Shown piece by piece: positions 44,229 through 51,939 of a stretch of 64,000 bases of DNA; within the stretch, counting starts at the first letter, position 1, and each line of letters begins with the position of its first letter. A model generated the notes under the pieces. It was given only the letters and a program-made list of their open reading frames with translations. It was not told the origin of the DNA and did no database searches. This DNA comes from Eubacterium barkeri (GTDB taxonomy: Bacteria; Bacillota; Clostridia; Eubacteriales; Eubacteriaceae): positions 1-64,000 of the forward strand of contig NZ_FNOU01000010.1 of the NCBI RefSeq assembly GCF_900107125.1. Direction: 5' to 3'. The translations under genes and the position numbers were made by a program.

Positions 44229-44944
44229 TCCCCCAAATCGTAATCTTTTTTAATCAGCACCGTGGAAAGGTAGGGAATCTTCCCGGCGAGGACCTCGATA
44301 TCCCGGACCACGCTCTGGGTATCCATGCCGATATTGGACACCAGGATAAATTGTTTTTCTAACCCCCGGGCTTTTAGCTCCTCGGCCAGCTTGGCATTAT
44401 CTGCGGATACCTTCATGACGACGATATTTTTATGGGCATCCAGAATGGCCCGAATTTCTTCCATGGGCTGGGTCATGGCCACCACTCCCAGGGATTCTTC
44501 CCCCTGGGTCAGGGGGATACCCACCTGGGCAGCCAGGTTACAAAAGGAGGGAATCCCAGAAAGGGTAACCACCTCAATATCCCGTTCCACAAGGAATTCC
44601 ATGATGTAGGAGTAGGTGGAAAATACCATGGGATCTCCCAGGGTCAGAAACACCACATCCTTGCCATCCTTTAACATCTCCTCAATGGCATCGGCATTTT
44701 CCGCCCATTGCTTCTTTAAGGTTTCCCGCTCAGCGGAAAGGGAGATCATGGGGAAATTCATTTCAATGACTTCCGTCCCCTGGGGGATATGGCTCTCGAC
44801 AATGCGATAGGCAATGCTGGGCTTGCCCATCTTCTTGGTGGGGGTCACAATGACATCCGCCCCCTGAAGAATCTTCAGGGACTTGACCGTAATCAGATCC
44901 GGGTCCCCAGGGCCGACACCCAGGCCATAAAAAGTTCCTTTCAT
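44225..44944 (-). CDS. cbiL: Cobalt-factor II (precorrin-2) C20-methyltransferase
   Basis: First peripheral methylation after cobalt insertion, at C20. 239 aa tetrapyrrole methylase: FYGLGVGPGDPDLITVKSL, TLGDPMVFSTYSYI near 100 and LSGIPSFCNLAAQ near 125. The long frame upstream belongs to cbiC; the ATG at 44944 with GGGAG is one base after the cbiC stop. Confidence 0.93.
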   Translation of the reverse strand: MKGTFYGLGVGPGDPDLITVKSLKILQGADVIVTPTKKMGKPSIAYRIVESHIPQGTEVIEMNFPMISLSAERETLKKQWAENADAIEEMLKDGKDVVFLTLGDPMVFSTYSYIMEFLVERDIEVVTLSGIPSFCNLAAQVGIPLTQGEESLGVVAMTQPMEEIRAILDAHKNIVVMKVSADNAKLAEELKARGLEKQFILVSNIGMDTQSVVRDIEVLAGKIPYLSTVLIKKDYDLGE

Positions 44945-44945
44945 C

Positions 44946-45581
44946 TTACCACTCCCTTCCCAATTGATAGAGCATGGCATTAAGGATGGCTGCCACCACC
45001 GGGCTGCCACCCTTTCGTCCGTTGATGCGGATATAGGGGACCTCCAGGGCATCTAAGGCGTCCAGAGCTGCCTTGGATTCTGCCGCCCCCACAAAACCAA
45101 TGGGTGCCCCAATGATCAAATCCGGCTTACCCTTCCCCTCCTGTATCGCCTCGATGAGGCGATACAGGGCTGTGGGGGCATTGCCGATGGCAAAGATACC
45201 CACCCCTTCATCCCCAAGGGCCTTTTCCATGGCTACCGTGGAGCGGGTGACCCCCCGGGCGGCAGCTTCTGCCCGAACGTCCTCATCGTGGACATAGTTG
45301 ACAATTTCCACCCCCTGCATCTCAGCTGCCCGTTTATTAACCGCCACCTTAATCATGCTGGTGTCCGCATAGATTTTTTTCCCTTGGGATAAGGCTTTTA
45401 TGCCCTTGGCCACCGCATCGTTTTTAAACTCCACTAAGTCCGCATACTCAAAGTCTGCAGTCGTGTGAATGATGCGCTTAACGATCTCCGCGACCTCTTT
45501 CGGTAATGGCCGTCCCAGCTCTTCGGTGATGATTTCAAAGCTGCGCTTTTCAATTTCCTGAGGATTGTTGATATATTCCAT
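44946..45581 (-). CDS. cbiC: Cobalt-precorrin-8 methylmutase
   Basis: Moves the methyl group from C11 to C12, giving cobyrinic acid. 211 aa with the catalytic histidine in RIIHTTADFEYADL near residue 38 and GAPIGFVGAAESK near 160. Starts a sub-block after the only sizeable gap in the operon (52 bases, nothing recognisable in it) behind pduX. Confidence 0.94.
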   Translation of the reverse strand: MEYINNPQEIEKRSFEIITEELGRPLPKEVAEIVKRIIHTTADFEYADLVEFKNDAVAKGIKALSQGKKIYADTSMIKVAVNKRAAEMQGVEIVNYVHDEDVRAEAAARGVTRSTVAMEKALGDEGVGIFAIGNAPTALYRLIEAIQEGKGKPDLIIGAPIGFVGAAESKAALDALDALEVPYIRINGRKGGSPVVAAILNAMLYQLGREW

Positions 45582-45633
45582 GTCTCGTCTCCTTTATAAT
45601 TGGTTCCTGAATCCATATTTCCCTGTATTGCCA

Positions 45634-46512
45634 TTACACCTGAACACGGGTCTGCAATCCCCCGGAAATAATATTCTTTAAAAACAGGGCATCGTAATCA
45701 GCCTTGGGAATCAGCCCTAAAAAATCTCCCATGAAGCCCTGATAATCAAACTGGTTGTCGGTGTACATCACGCCGATAACCGTTCCACTGTGGCCAGTGA
45801 CCACGCCGTGTCCCCCATAGGCCTTGGATAAGGCGATAAGGGTCTCTAAATGGGGCTTGTGGATAATCTTTTGATTGAGCCTGGCGCTTTCAGTGCAGGC
45901 GGCCCCAATGCGGTCCAAATCCCCGGCGGCAATGCCCTGGTTAAAGGCCTGTACCACCTGGGTAAAGGCTTCGATATCCCCGGCATCGTACCCCTCCATC
46001 TGTCCGTGGAAGCCCACGGTATTCACCCGGCCGCTAAACTCCACAATGAGGATGGGCGTTTCCAAATGGGTGTGATAATCCGCCAGGATCTGGCCCCCCA
46101 CATGGTTGAAAAGATTGAGCTCCGGGTACATGATATTGTCCGTGGGCTCAATGGCGATGCACAGCTGTGCGATGCGGTCGGCATCCAGTCCCAGGTCATA
46201 ATAGACCCCCAGGCCCTGGGCCACCGCCGCCAAATCCGCAGTGGAGCTGGCCATCCCCCTCTCCATGGGGATTTCCGAATGAAGGGATATATTGATATTG
46301 TGCTTCTCACTCCTGGGGAGGCCGTACTCCCTGAAAATGAGATCCAACATATCCGCCGCCTTATCATTCATCATCCGGGTGGCCCGTCCCTCGGCAATGG
46401 TCACCGTGGAGTATAAATCCACAGGGCAGGACACCAGGCAAGGGTCTGGTCCCACCCGTCCCTGGATGAACTCCCCACAGCTTCCCGGGGCTTTAACCTC
46501 TACCTTTCGCAT
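45634..46512 (-). CDS. pduX: L-threonine kinase (GHMP family)
   Basis: Phosphorylates L-threonine for CobD to decarboxylate, supplying the aminopropanol arm. 292 aa GHMP kinase: KVEVKAPGSCGEFIQG at the N-terminus and the ATP loop PMERGMASSTADLAAV near 95. The context (cbiA upstream, cobD in the same operon) favours PduX over homoserine or mevalonate kinases. ATG at 46512 with GGAGG; overlaps the cbiA end by 20 bases. Confidence 0.88.
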   Translation of the reverse strand: MRKVEVKAPGSCGEFIQGRVGPDPCLVSCPVDLYSTVTIAEGRATRMMNDKAADMLDLIFREYGLPRSEKHNINISLHSEIPMERGMASSTADLAAVAQGLGVYYDLGLDADRIAQLCIAIEPTDNIMYPELNLFNHVGGQILADYHTHLETPILIVEFSGRVNTVGFHGQMEGYDAGDIEAFTQVVQAFNQGIAAGDLDRIGAACTESARLNQKIIHKPHLETLIALSKAYGGHGVVTGHSGTVIGVMYTDNQFDYQGFMGDFLGLIPKADYDALFLKNIISGGLQTRVQV

Positions 46513-47863
46513 GCTTGACCTCCATAGCCCCATCCAGCAGAGCGATGAGGAATTGTGGATTACTGTAAAAATGGATGTGGGGATACCCGGCGATGGTATT
46601 CTTCTTCACATAACCGCACCGCCATTGTCGATTGCCCTTAGAAACTGTATAGGCTGTGGGCAAGGCCTCCTCTGCTTCCACCAGGCTGTGGTGAAATTCA
46701 TGGGCCCGGGTACAAATACTCTCTCCCCGGATTTCAGCCAATACCTCAACATACCCAAAGCGCTGGAGCCTCTCGGTCATGACGGTACGGGCCGGCAGAA
46801 AACCAATGCCCTCTGTGGGATCTGTGGTTTTATCCGCCAACCATTGGGTTAGTACCATCAGTCCCCCACACTCCGCAAAGCAGGGCAGCCCCGCCTCCAA
46901 AGCCTGGCGGGCGTTTTCCCGAAAAACCCCGTTGTCTTCAAATTCCTTCCCAAATACCTCGGGGAAGCCCCCGCCGATATAGAGGCCATCCAGATTATCC
47001 GGCAAGGCCCCATGGGCCAGTGGACTAAAGAACACCAGCTCCACCCCCAGCACTTCCAAAGCGGATAAATTGTCCTGGTAATAAAAGTTAAAGGCCTGGT
47101 CCCTGGGGATTCCGATTCGCAGGCCCTTATACTGGCCGGCCCTGCTTTGAAAGGGATCCGCCATCAATCCCTGGGGGCCTATTGTCTCGGATAGGGATAA
47201 CATTTGGTCCAAATCGATATGGGCCTCGGCCAGGGCTGCCGCCTGATCCACCTTCTTCTGAATATCCACCAGCTCATCCACCGGAATCAGTCCCAGATGC
47301 CGGCTGTTCACTGCAAGCTCCGGACATTCCGGCATCCACCCCACACAGGGGACCCCGGCATGGGTCTCGATCATTTCCTTTAACAAATGATAGTGGCTTT
47401 CTGAGGACAGTCGATTGACAATAACCCCTGCCACCCGGACCTCGGGATCGAAATCCACATAGCCCTTCACCATGGCCGCTGCAGATTTGGACATCCCCCG
47501 CCCATTGATGATGAGGAAAACCGGAATACCCAGCACCTTGGAAAGATAGGCACTGCTCCCCACATCATCCTTCACGCCATGGCCATCGTAGAGCCCCATT
47601 ACACCTTCCACCACACCCACGGCATCTTCCGTCATTTTGCCATAATGCAGAAGCCGAACCGTTTCAGGGTCCAGCATCCAGGTATCCAGGTTAATGGATG
47701 ACCGCCCGGTGACAAAGGTGTGGAACATGGGATCGATGTAATCCGGCCCGGTTTTAAAGGGGGTAACCGCCTCACCTCTGGCCCGCAGCGCCGCCATAAT
47801 GCCCATGGTCACTGTGGTCTTCCCTACATTGCTGCTGACCCCGGCCAGCATGAAATCTTTCAT
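46493..47863 (-). CDS. cbiA: Cobyrinic acid a,c-diamide synthase
   Basis: Glutamine- and ATP-dependent amidation of the a and c carboxylates. 456 aa: ATPase motif VSSNVGKTTV near the N-terminus, and a glutaminase domain with nucleophile Cys in CFAECGGLMVL near 330 and a HEFHHS motif near 395. First structural gene of the operon; GGGAGG ribosome site just upstream, and a cobalamin riboswitch in its leader. Confidence 0.95.
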   Translation of the reverse strand: MKDFMLAGVSSNVGKTTVTMGIMAALRARGEAVTPFKTGPDYIDPMFHTFVTGRSSINLDTWMLDPETVRLLHYGKMTEDAVGVVEGVMGLYDGHGVKDDVGSSAYLSKVLGIPVFLIINGRGMSKSAAAMVKGYVDFDPEVRVAGVIVNRLSSESHYHLLKEMIETHAGVPCVGWMPECPELAVNSRHLGLIPVDELVDIQKKVDQAAALAEAHIDLDQMLSLSETIGPQGLMADPFQSRAGQYKGLRIGIPRDQAFNFYYQDNLSALEVLGVELVFFSPLAHGALPDNLDGLYIGGGFPEVFGKEFEDNGVFRENARQALEAGLPCFAECGGLMVLTQWLADKTTDPTEGIGFLPARTVMTERLQRFGYVEVLAEIRGESICTRAHEFHHSLVEAEEALPTAYTVSKGNRQWRCGYVKKNTIAGYPHIHFYSNPQFLIALLDGAMEVKHAKGRG

Positions 47864-47921
47864 GGTTTCCTCCCAATCACAAAAAAATCCGCCATCCCTA
47901 TGTATTTTGGGAAGACAGACT

Positions 47922-47947
47922 AAAAAAAGCGCTCAATTAACCCACTT
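47922..47947 (-). terminator. Possible riboswitch terminator before cbiA
   Basis: On the minus strand a weak stem AAGTG / CGCTT is followed by a T7 run, between the riboswitch and cbiA. A second T7 run (about 47881-47887) lies closer to the ribosome site. The expression platform is therefore plausible but not resolved by eye. Confidence 0.4.
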
Positions 47948-47974
47948 CTCCCACCGAGATGATTCCTTGACTTT

Positions 47975-48130
47975 ATCATCCTGCCCAGGTCTCCTGACTT
48001 TTGCTTCATCCTGACCCTCCCCTTCCCATCCCATTTTGGAACAGTGGTCTCGGAGGTCTCGTCGGCAATCACAGTAGCGGGGGCTGTAGCGGTTTTTACC
48101 GCTTTTCCTGCACAGCATGAACCTTATTCT
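47975..48130 (-). promoter_or_regulatory. Cobalamin riboswitch of the corrinoid operon
   Basis: Minus-strand leader of cbiA with the conserved B12 aptamer features: paired AGCGGT/ACCGCT around AAAA, CAGCCCCCGCTACTGTGAT, a CCACTGT segment, GGGATGGGAAGG, and the B12-box-like AGTCAGGAGACCTG near 47985-47998. B12 binding is expected to reduce expression of the whole operon downstream. A candidate promoter (TTGAAT-17-TACTAT) lies about 30 bases upstream of the aptamer. The remaining DNA up to 48323 shows no further structure. Confidence 0.93.
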
Positions 48131-48323
48131 TATTGATTACGTTTATAGTACCACAATTACGACACACATTCAACGAAAAACATCAACGGTTCCAGAACCT
48201 TTACCCTAAAATAGATCCACTCACTTTTACTCTCCGATCTGTAAGAAAAGATTGGTTTTTTTTCATGAATTTGCTATGATTAAACAAAGGATGAATGGTA
48301 TTGTGGAAGAGAGGGTTTTATCA

Positions 48324-48698
48324 ATGCAAAAAACAGAATCAACCGAAAATTATTTAGAACGAATTTTAATGCTCCGACAGGAAAAGGGAAATGTACGGGC
48401 CATCGACGTGGCCAACGCCCTGAATTTTTCCAAGCCCAGCGTCAGCATTGCCGTGAAGCGGCTTCAGGAACAAGGTTATCTTGTGGTAGACCATGGACAC
48501 TGCCTGAAGCTAACACCCTCGGGTGAAGCCATTGCCCAGAAGATCTACCAGCGCCATTGTAATCTGGCAGCGCTCTTTATGGCTGTTGGCGTCAGTGAAG
48601 AGCAGGCCACCACAGATGCCTGTATGATCGAGCACGACATCAGCGAAGAAACCTACCAATGTCTATTAGCCCACTACAAATCACATTTTAAGGGCTAA
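48324..48698 (+). CDS. DtxR-family metal-dependent regulator
   Basis: A 124 aa protein with an N-terminal winged helix (ENYLERIL...FSKPSVSIAVKRLQEQGYL) and a metal-binding/dimerisation domain. Cys100, Glu103 and His104 in ACMIEHDIS match the ancillary/primary metal ligands of DtxR (C-x-x-E-H), rather than the MntR pattern, suggesting an iron-type response. No SH3-like domain. The start at 48324 follows GAGAGGG; upstream in-frame Met codons exist. It faces cbiO tail to tail. Likely targets include feo or metal transporters, by inference only. Confidence 0.82.
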   Translation: MQKTESTENYLERILMLRQEKGNVRAIDVANALNFSKPSVSIAVKRLQEQGYLVVDHGHCLKLTPSGEAIAQKIYQRHCNLAALFMAVGVSEEQATTDACMIEHDISEETYQCLLAHYKSHFKG

Positions 48699-48704
48699 GG
48701 GCGG

Positions 48705-49538
48705 CTACTTCAAAAGGATTTTCCGAAAATCCCCTACCGTCTTTGGATAAGGGCCTTCCTGGGGCCAATTCCCGCTTTCAATCATCGCATCCCGGACATC
48801 CAATAAAATGGGCTTTTTCAAATTGGCCTTTATGCGAATGTCCTCATTAGAGAAGATGGCTTCGGGAGTTCCGTCGGCAATAATATCTCCCCCGGCAAAA
48901 ACAATGACCCGCTTCGCCCAACGATAGGCAAAGTCCATATCGTGGGTAGAAATCAGCAGGGTCTTTCCCTGATCCACCAGCTTACTCAGGACTTCCTCCA
49001 GCATGACAGCATTCAGGGGGTCCAGGGATGCCGTGGGTTCATCAAAGATAATGACTTCGGGGTGCATGGCGATAATATCCGCAATGGTGATGCGTTTCTT
49101 TTCCCCACCGCTGCAATAATGGGGCGCCCGATCCCTGAATTCCATGAGATTCATATAATCCAGGGCTTCATCAACCCGGCGGACCACCTCATCCCGGCTG
49201 AGCTTTAGGTTCATGGGTCCAAAGGATACCTCCCCCATGACGGTGGAGGCGATAATCTGATTATCCGCATCCTGGAAAACGATGCCTACCCCCTTGCGCA
49301 GGGTATTCAAATCCTTCTTATTGCGAGTGATCGTCTGGCCCTTAAAGCGAATCGTCCCCTCATCGGGAATGAGTACTCCATTGATGTTTAAAAAGAAGGT
49401 GGATTTGCCGGCTCCATTGGAGCCCACCACAGCAATCCGCTCCCCTTGCCGGATATCAACGGTGATTCCGTTGAGTGCCGCATTTTCCCCAGAATAAGCA
49501 TATTTCAAATCTGCGATTTCTAAAATCGATTCCTGCAT
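48705..49538 (-). CDS. cbiO: Cobalt ECF transporter, ATPase
   Basis: ABC ATPase that energises the cobalt importer CbiMNQO. 277 aa with Walker A GSNGAGKST, Q-loop FQDADNQ, signature CSGGEKKRI, Walker B VIIFDEPTASLD and the H-loop STHDMDFAY. DNQ after the Q-loop is typical of ECF-type ATPases. The ATG at 49538 has GAGGTG overlapping the cbiQ stop codon. Confidence 0.93.
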   Translation of the reverse strand: MQESILEIADLKYAYSGENAALNGITVDIRQGERIAVVGSNGAGKSTFFLNINGVLIPDEGTIRFKGQTITRNKKDLNTLRKGVGIVFQDADNQIIASTVMGEVSFGPMNLKLSRDEVVRRVDEALDYMNLMEFRDRAPHYCSGGEKKRITIADIIAMHPEVIIFDEPTASLDPLNAVMLEEVLSKLVDQGKTLLISTHDMDFAYRWAKRVIVFAGGDIIADGTPEAIFSNEDIRIKANLKKPILLDVRDAMIESGNWPQEGPYPKTVGDFRKILLK

Positions 49539-49543
49539 TTCAT

Positions 49544-50452
49544 TCACCTCATCGTTGCAATCCAAACCACCACTAAGTAGATGACCACCAAAGCTGCTAA
49601 AATAACCTGTTTGGCCACCAGAGGTTTTTTGTCCTCCAGAAACTTTAACTCCCCATCATAACACCGGGCCTCCATGGCATCGTAAAATTGCCCGCCACGC
49701 TTCATCGAGACAATAAGGAGATTTCCTGCAGTATTCCCAAAGGAATAGATGGCACGCTTATACGTCGTATAACCTAAACGGGATTCTGCAGAATTGCGCA
49801 TTCGGGATTGGGTATCCATTAGGATAAAAATATAACGGTACATGATATTCATCAGTTCTACGATGAGCATGGGGACATGGAGACGTCGCAGCACACTGAA
49901 AATTTCCCCGGACATGGTCGAGAGTGACATCATGTACATGGCACTGACTGCACCAAAGGCCTTTCCCCATAAATTAATGGTGGTCCCCAGGCCTTCCCGC
50001 GTAACGAAAACGGTAAACCATCGGCAGTCCAGGTTCACCAAAGACTCAGGGGCTGGCCCCCAGGAGAAATTCACCAGAATCACGATGCTCCCAATAATCA
50101 GAAAAGCAATGGGAATGGCAAGGAGCTCCAAATATTTTCTGAAATGGATCCCCCCCAGGATCACCGTCACAAAGGTGGTAATCAGAATAACGCTGATGGA
50201 AACGTAAAGATTATCCGCCACCACGCACATCAGCAGCAGGATGATGGCAAAGCCCACCTTAAATCCAGGATTCACCCCGCCAAGCTTTGAGGTATAGGCA
50301 TAAATATCAATGGAAAGGGTCGATTCCCCATGCTTATGTCCGAAGCCACGATGGTGATGGTGTCCATTACGGACACCATCCTTCATTTGGTATATGCATC
50401 CAACCAACAGCACCAGGAGAGGTGGAACCAGCCACAATAATTTTACATCCAT
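49544..50452 (-). CDS. cbiQ: Cobalt ECF transporter, transmembrane coupling protein with His-rich N-terminus
   Basis: 302 aa membrane protein with several helices and the ATPase-coupling motifs near MEARCYDGE (270-280). Unusually, before the normal CbiQ start there is an extra membrane helix (about 5-21) followed by a His-rich loop (His31-34, His39, His41), which could bind cobalt. ATG at 50452 behind GGAGG. Lies between cbiN and cbiO. Confidence 0.88.
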   Translation of the reverse strand: MDVKLLWLVPPLLVLLVGCIYQMKDGVRNGHHHHRGFGHKHGESTLSIDIYAYTSKLGGVNPGFKVGFAIILLLMCVVADNLYVSISVILITTFVTVILGGIHFRKYLELLAIPIAFLIIGSIVILVNFSWGPAPESLVNLDCRWFTVFVTREGLGTTINLWGKAFGAVSAMYMMSLSTMSGEIFSVLRRLHVPMLIVELMNIMYRYIFILMDTQSRMRNSAESRLGYTTYKRAIYSFGNTAGNLLIVSMKRGGQFYDAMEARCYDGELKFLEDKKPLVAKQVILAALVVIYLVVVWIATMR

Positions 50453-50508
50453 AGTGCCTCCAATCTGACACAACTTCCCTAAAAACCGTCAAAGCCAATT
50501 AAAAGGGG

Positions 50509-50832
50509 CTATAAATCCTGATCTTCCTTACCCAGCTTCTTCCGCTCCACAAATCGGCCGAGAAAAAAGGCCAATATTCCAACGCCAATCCCAGTCTGAA
50601 CACAGAAAATCATGGATTCTACCTCTCCAGGCAGCTCCCCATTCAGAGCCTGCTCCAGCACCGGAGTAAACCAAGGTTCATATTCCTGTCCCTGGATTTC
50701 ACTAATCATCTCACTCCCGGCATCATCCGATCCGCCAAATTCTGCCCCCTGAAGCATAAACAGAGGAACCAAGGCAATGAGAACTACTGCGATTAAAATG
50801 ATAATAACGGTTTTCTTATTGCTTGCAGTCAT
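50509..50832 (-). CDS. cbiN: Cobalt ECF transporter, CbiN
   Basis: Small auxiliary subunit needed for metal loading of CbiM. 107 aa with two membrane helices (about 8-27 and 79-94) and the conserved extracytoplasmic GxDDxxxxxI and YEPWFTP motifs between them. Its ATG overlaps the cbiM stop (TAATG). Confidence 0.92.
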   Translation of the reverse strand: MTASNKKTVIIILIAVVLIALVPLFMLQGAEFGGSDDAGSEMISEIQGQEYEPWFTPVLEQALNGELPGEVESMIFCVQTGIGVGILAFFLGRFVERKKLGKEDQDL

Positions 50833-51581
50833 TATTTTACCTCCTCAATAAATCCAATGGCTTTCAGTTCCGGGCTGGCATAGGATTCCAGTGCAATAAC
50901 GATAACCACAGACAGCAGCCCCTCAATAATGGCCAGGGGCACTTGAGTTGGGGCAAACACCCCCAGGAATTTAATGGCCGATGCCATCACACCCCCAGAT
51001 TCCGAAGGATAGGCCATGGCCAGCTGGAATGCCGTCACACAATAGGTAAATAAATCCCCCAGGGCACAGGCAACAAACACACTGATTTTTCGGTTCCATC
51101 CCAGTTTTTTCCCCAGGGCGTAAAGGCCAAAGGACACAAAGGGCCCTGCAATAGCCATGGAAAAGGTGTTTGCCCCCAGGGTGGTCAGTCCCCCATGAGC
51201 TAAAAGGATGGCCTGAAACAAGAGCACGATAATCCCCAGAATACTGACCGCCGCTGGTCCAAAGAGAATGGCGCCCAGACCGGTCCCCGTCATATGGGAG
51301 CAGCTACCGGTTACTGATGGAATCTTTAGCGACGAGATAACAAAGATAAAAGCCCCTGCCATAGCCAGCAAGGTAATGGACTTCCGATTCTCTGATACCG
51401 TCTTTTTGATGGAAAAGAATCCCCAAACCAAGAAGGGAATGGAAATGACTCCCCAGAGCACACAATACCCTACCGGCAGATATCCCTCCATGATATGCAT
51501 GGCACCCGCCACCGGCATAATACCGAAGCACAGGGAGAAGGCTGCGGATGCAGCAACAATCCACTTTTGTTTCTTATTCAT
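50832..51581 (-). CDS. cbiM: Cobalt ECF transporter, substrate-binding CbiM
   Basis: S-component that binds Co2+. 249 aa with a signal-type N-terminal helix (1-26) and then AMHIMEGYLP, the metal-chelating N-terminus of the mature protein, followed by six helices and the SCSHMTGTGLGAILFGP motif. Start ATG at 51581 behind AGGAGG. First gene of cbiMNQO, controlled by the riboswitch and terminator upstream. Confidence 0.94.
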   Translation of the reverse strand: MNKKQKWIVAASAAFSLCFGIMPVAGAMHIMEGYLPVGYCVLWGVISIPFLVWGFFSIKKTVSENRKSITLLAMAGAFIFVISSLKIPSVTGSCSHMTGTGLGAILFGPAAVSILGIIVLLFQAILLAHGGLTTLGANTFSMAIAGPFVSFGLYALGKKLGWNRKISVFVACALGDLFTYCVTAFQLAMAYPSESGGVMASAIKFLGVFAPTQVPLAIIEGLLSVVIVIALESYASPELKAIGFIEEVK

Positions 51582-51663
51582 AAGAAACCTCCTGAAATAG
51601 ATTTATAATAATTGCTGCAGTCTTGTATGCGTATGACTTATTTCGCGCTTTTGTCACCTTTCG

Positions 51664-51694
51664 CAAAAAAACCTCCCCAGCACACTGAGGAGGC
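51664..51694 (-). terminator. Riboswitch-linked terminator before cbiM
   Basis: Minus-strand stem CCTCCTCAG / CTGGGGAGG with a 4-base loop followed by T7. It sits between the cobalamin aptamer and cbiM and fits a transcription-terminating expression platform. Confidence 0.9.
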
Positions 51695-51744
51695 TTTGAA
51701 ATACAAAACGTCGTATCTCTAAAACAAACTAAATCGGAGTGCTT

Positions 51745-51895
51745 TTAGAAAGCCGCCGTGGTGATATTCTGGCTAATCAATATCATCTGTCTTCGCCTTC
51801 CCATCCTTTGACAGTGGCAATGAAGACAGCATTTTGAAACACAGATGCGATTACAGCAGAGGATTCCAACCTCTTTCCCAACACACGGAAGCAAT
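51745..51895 (-). promoter_or_regulatory. Cobalamin riboswitch of cbiMNQO
   Basis: Minus-strand leader with GGGAAAGAGGTTGGAATCCTC, CTGTAATCGC, TTGCCACTGTC, GATGGGAAGGCG and the box AGCCAGAATATCACC. CCGTG near 51885 can close with CACGG near 51756. These match the conserved cobalamin aptamer segments. It would switch off cobalt uptake when B12 is plentiful. Confidence 0.9.
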
Positions 51896-51910
51896 TATTA
51901 TATTAGCTTA

Positions 51911-51939
51911 ATTGTATCTCTTGGGCCTTTGGGTGTCAA
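51911..51939 (-). promoter_or_regulatory. Promoter of cbiMNQO
   Basis: Minus-strand -35 TTGACA (51934-51939, perfect), 17-base spacer, -10 TACAAT (51911-51916). The -35 overlaps the TGA stop of the upstream ABC ATPase gene. Confidence 0.8.

Noticed and set aside
47933-48118. Minus-strand 61-codon open frame
   Set aside because: It coincides exactly with the cobalamin riboswitch; the conserved RNA segments explain the sequence.
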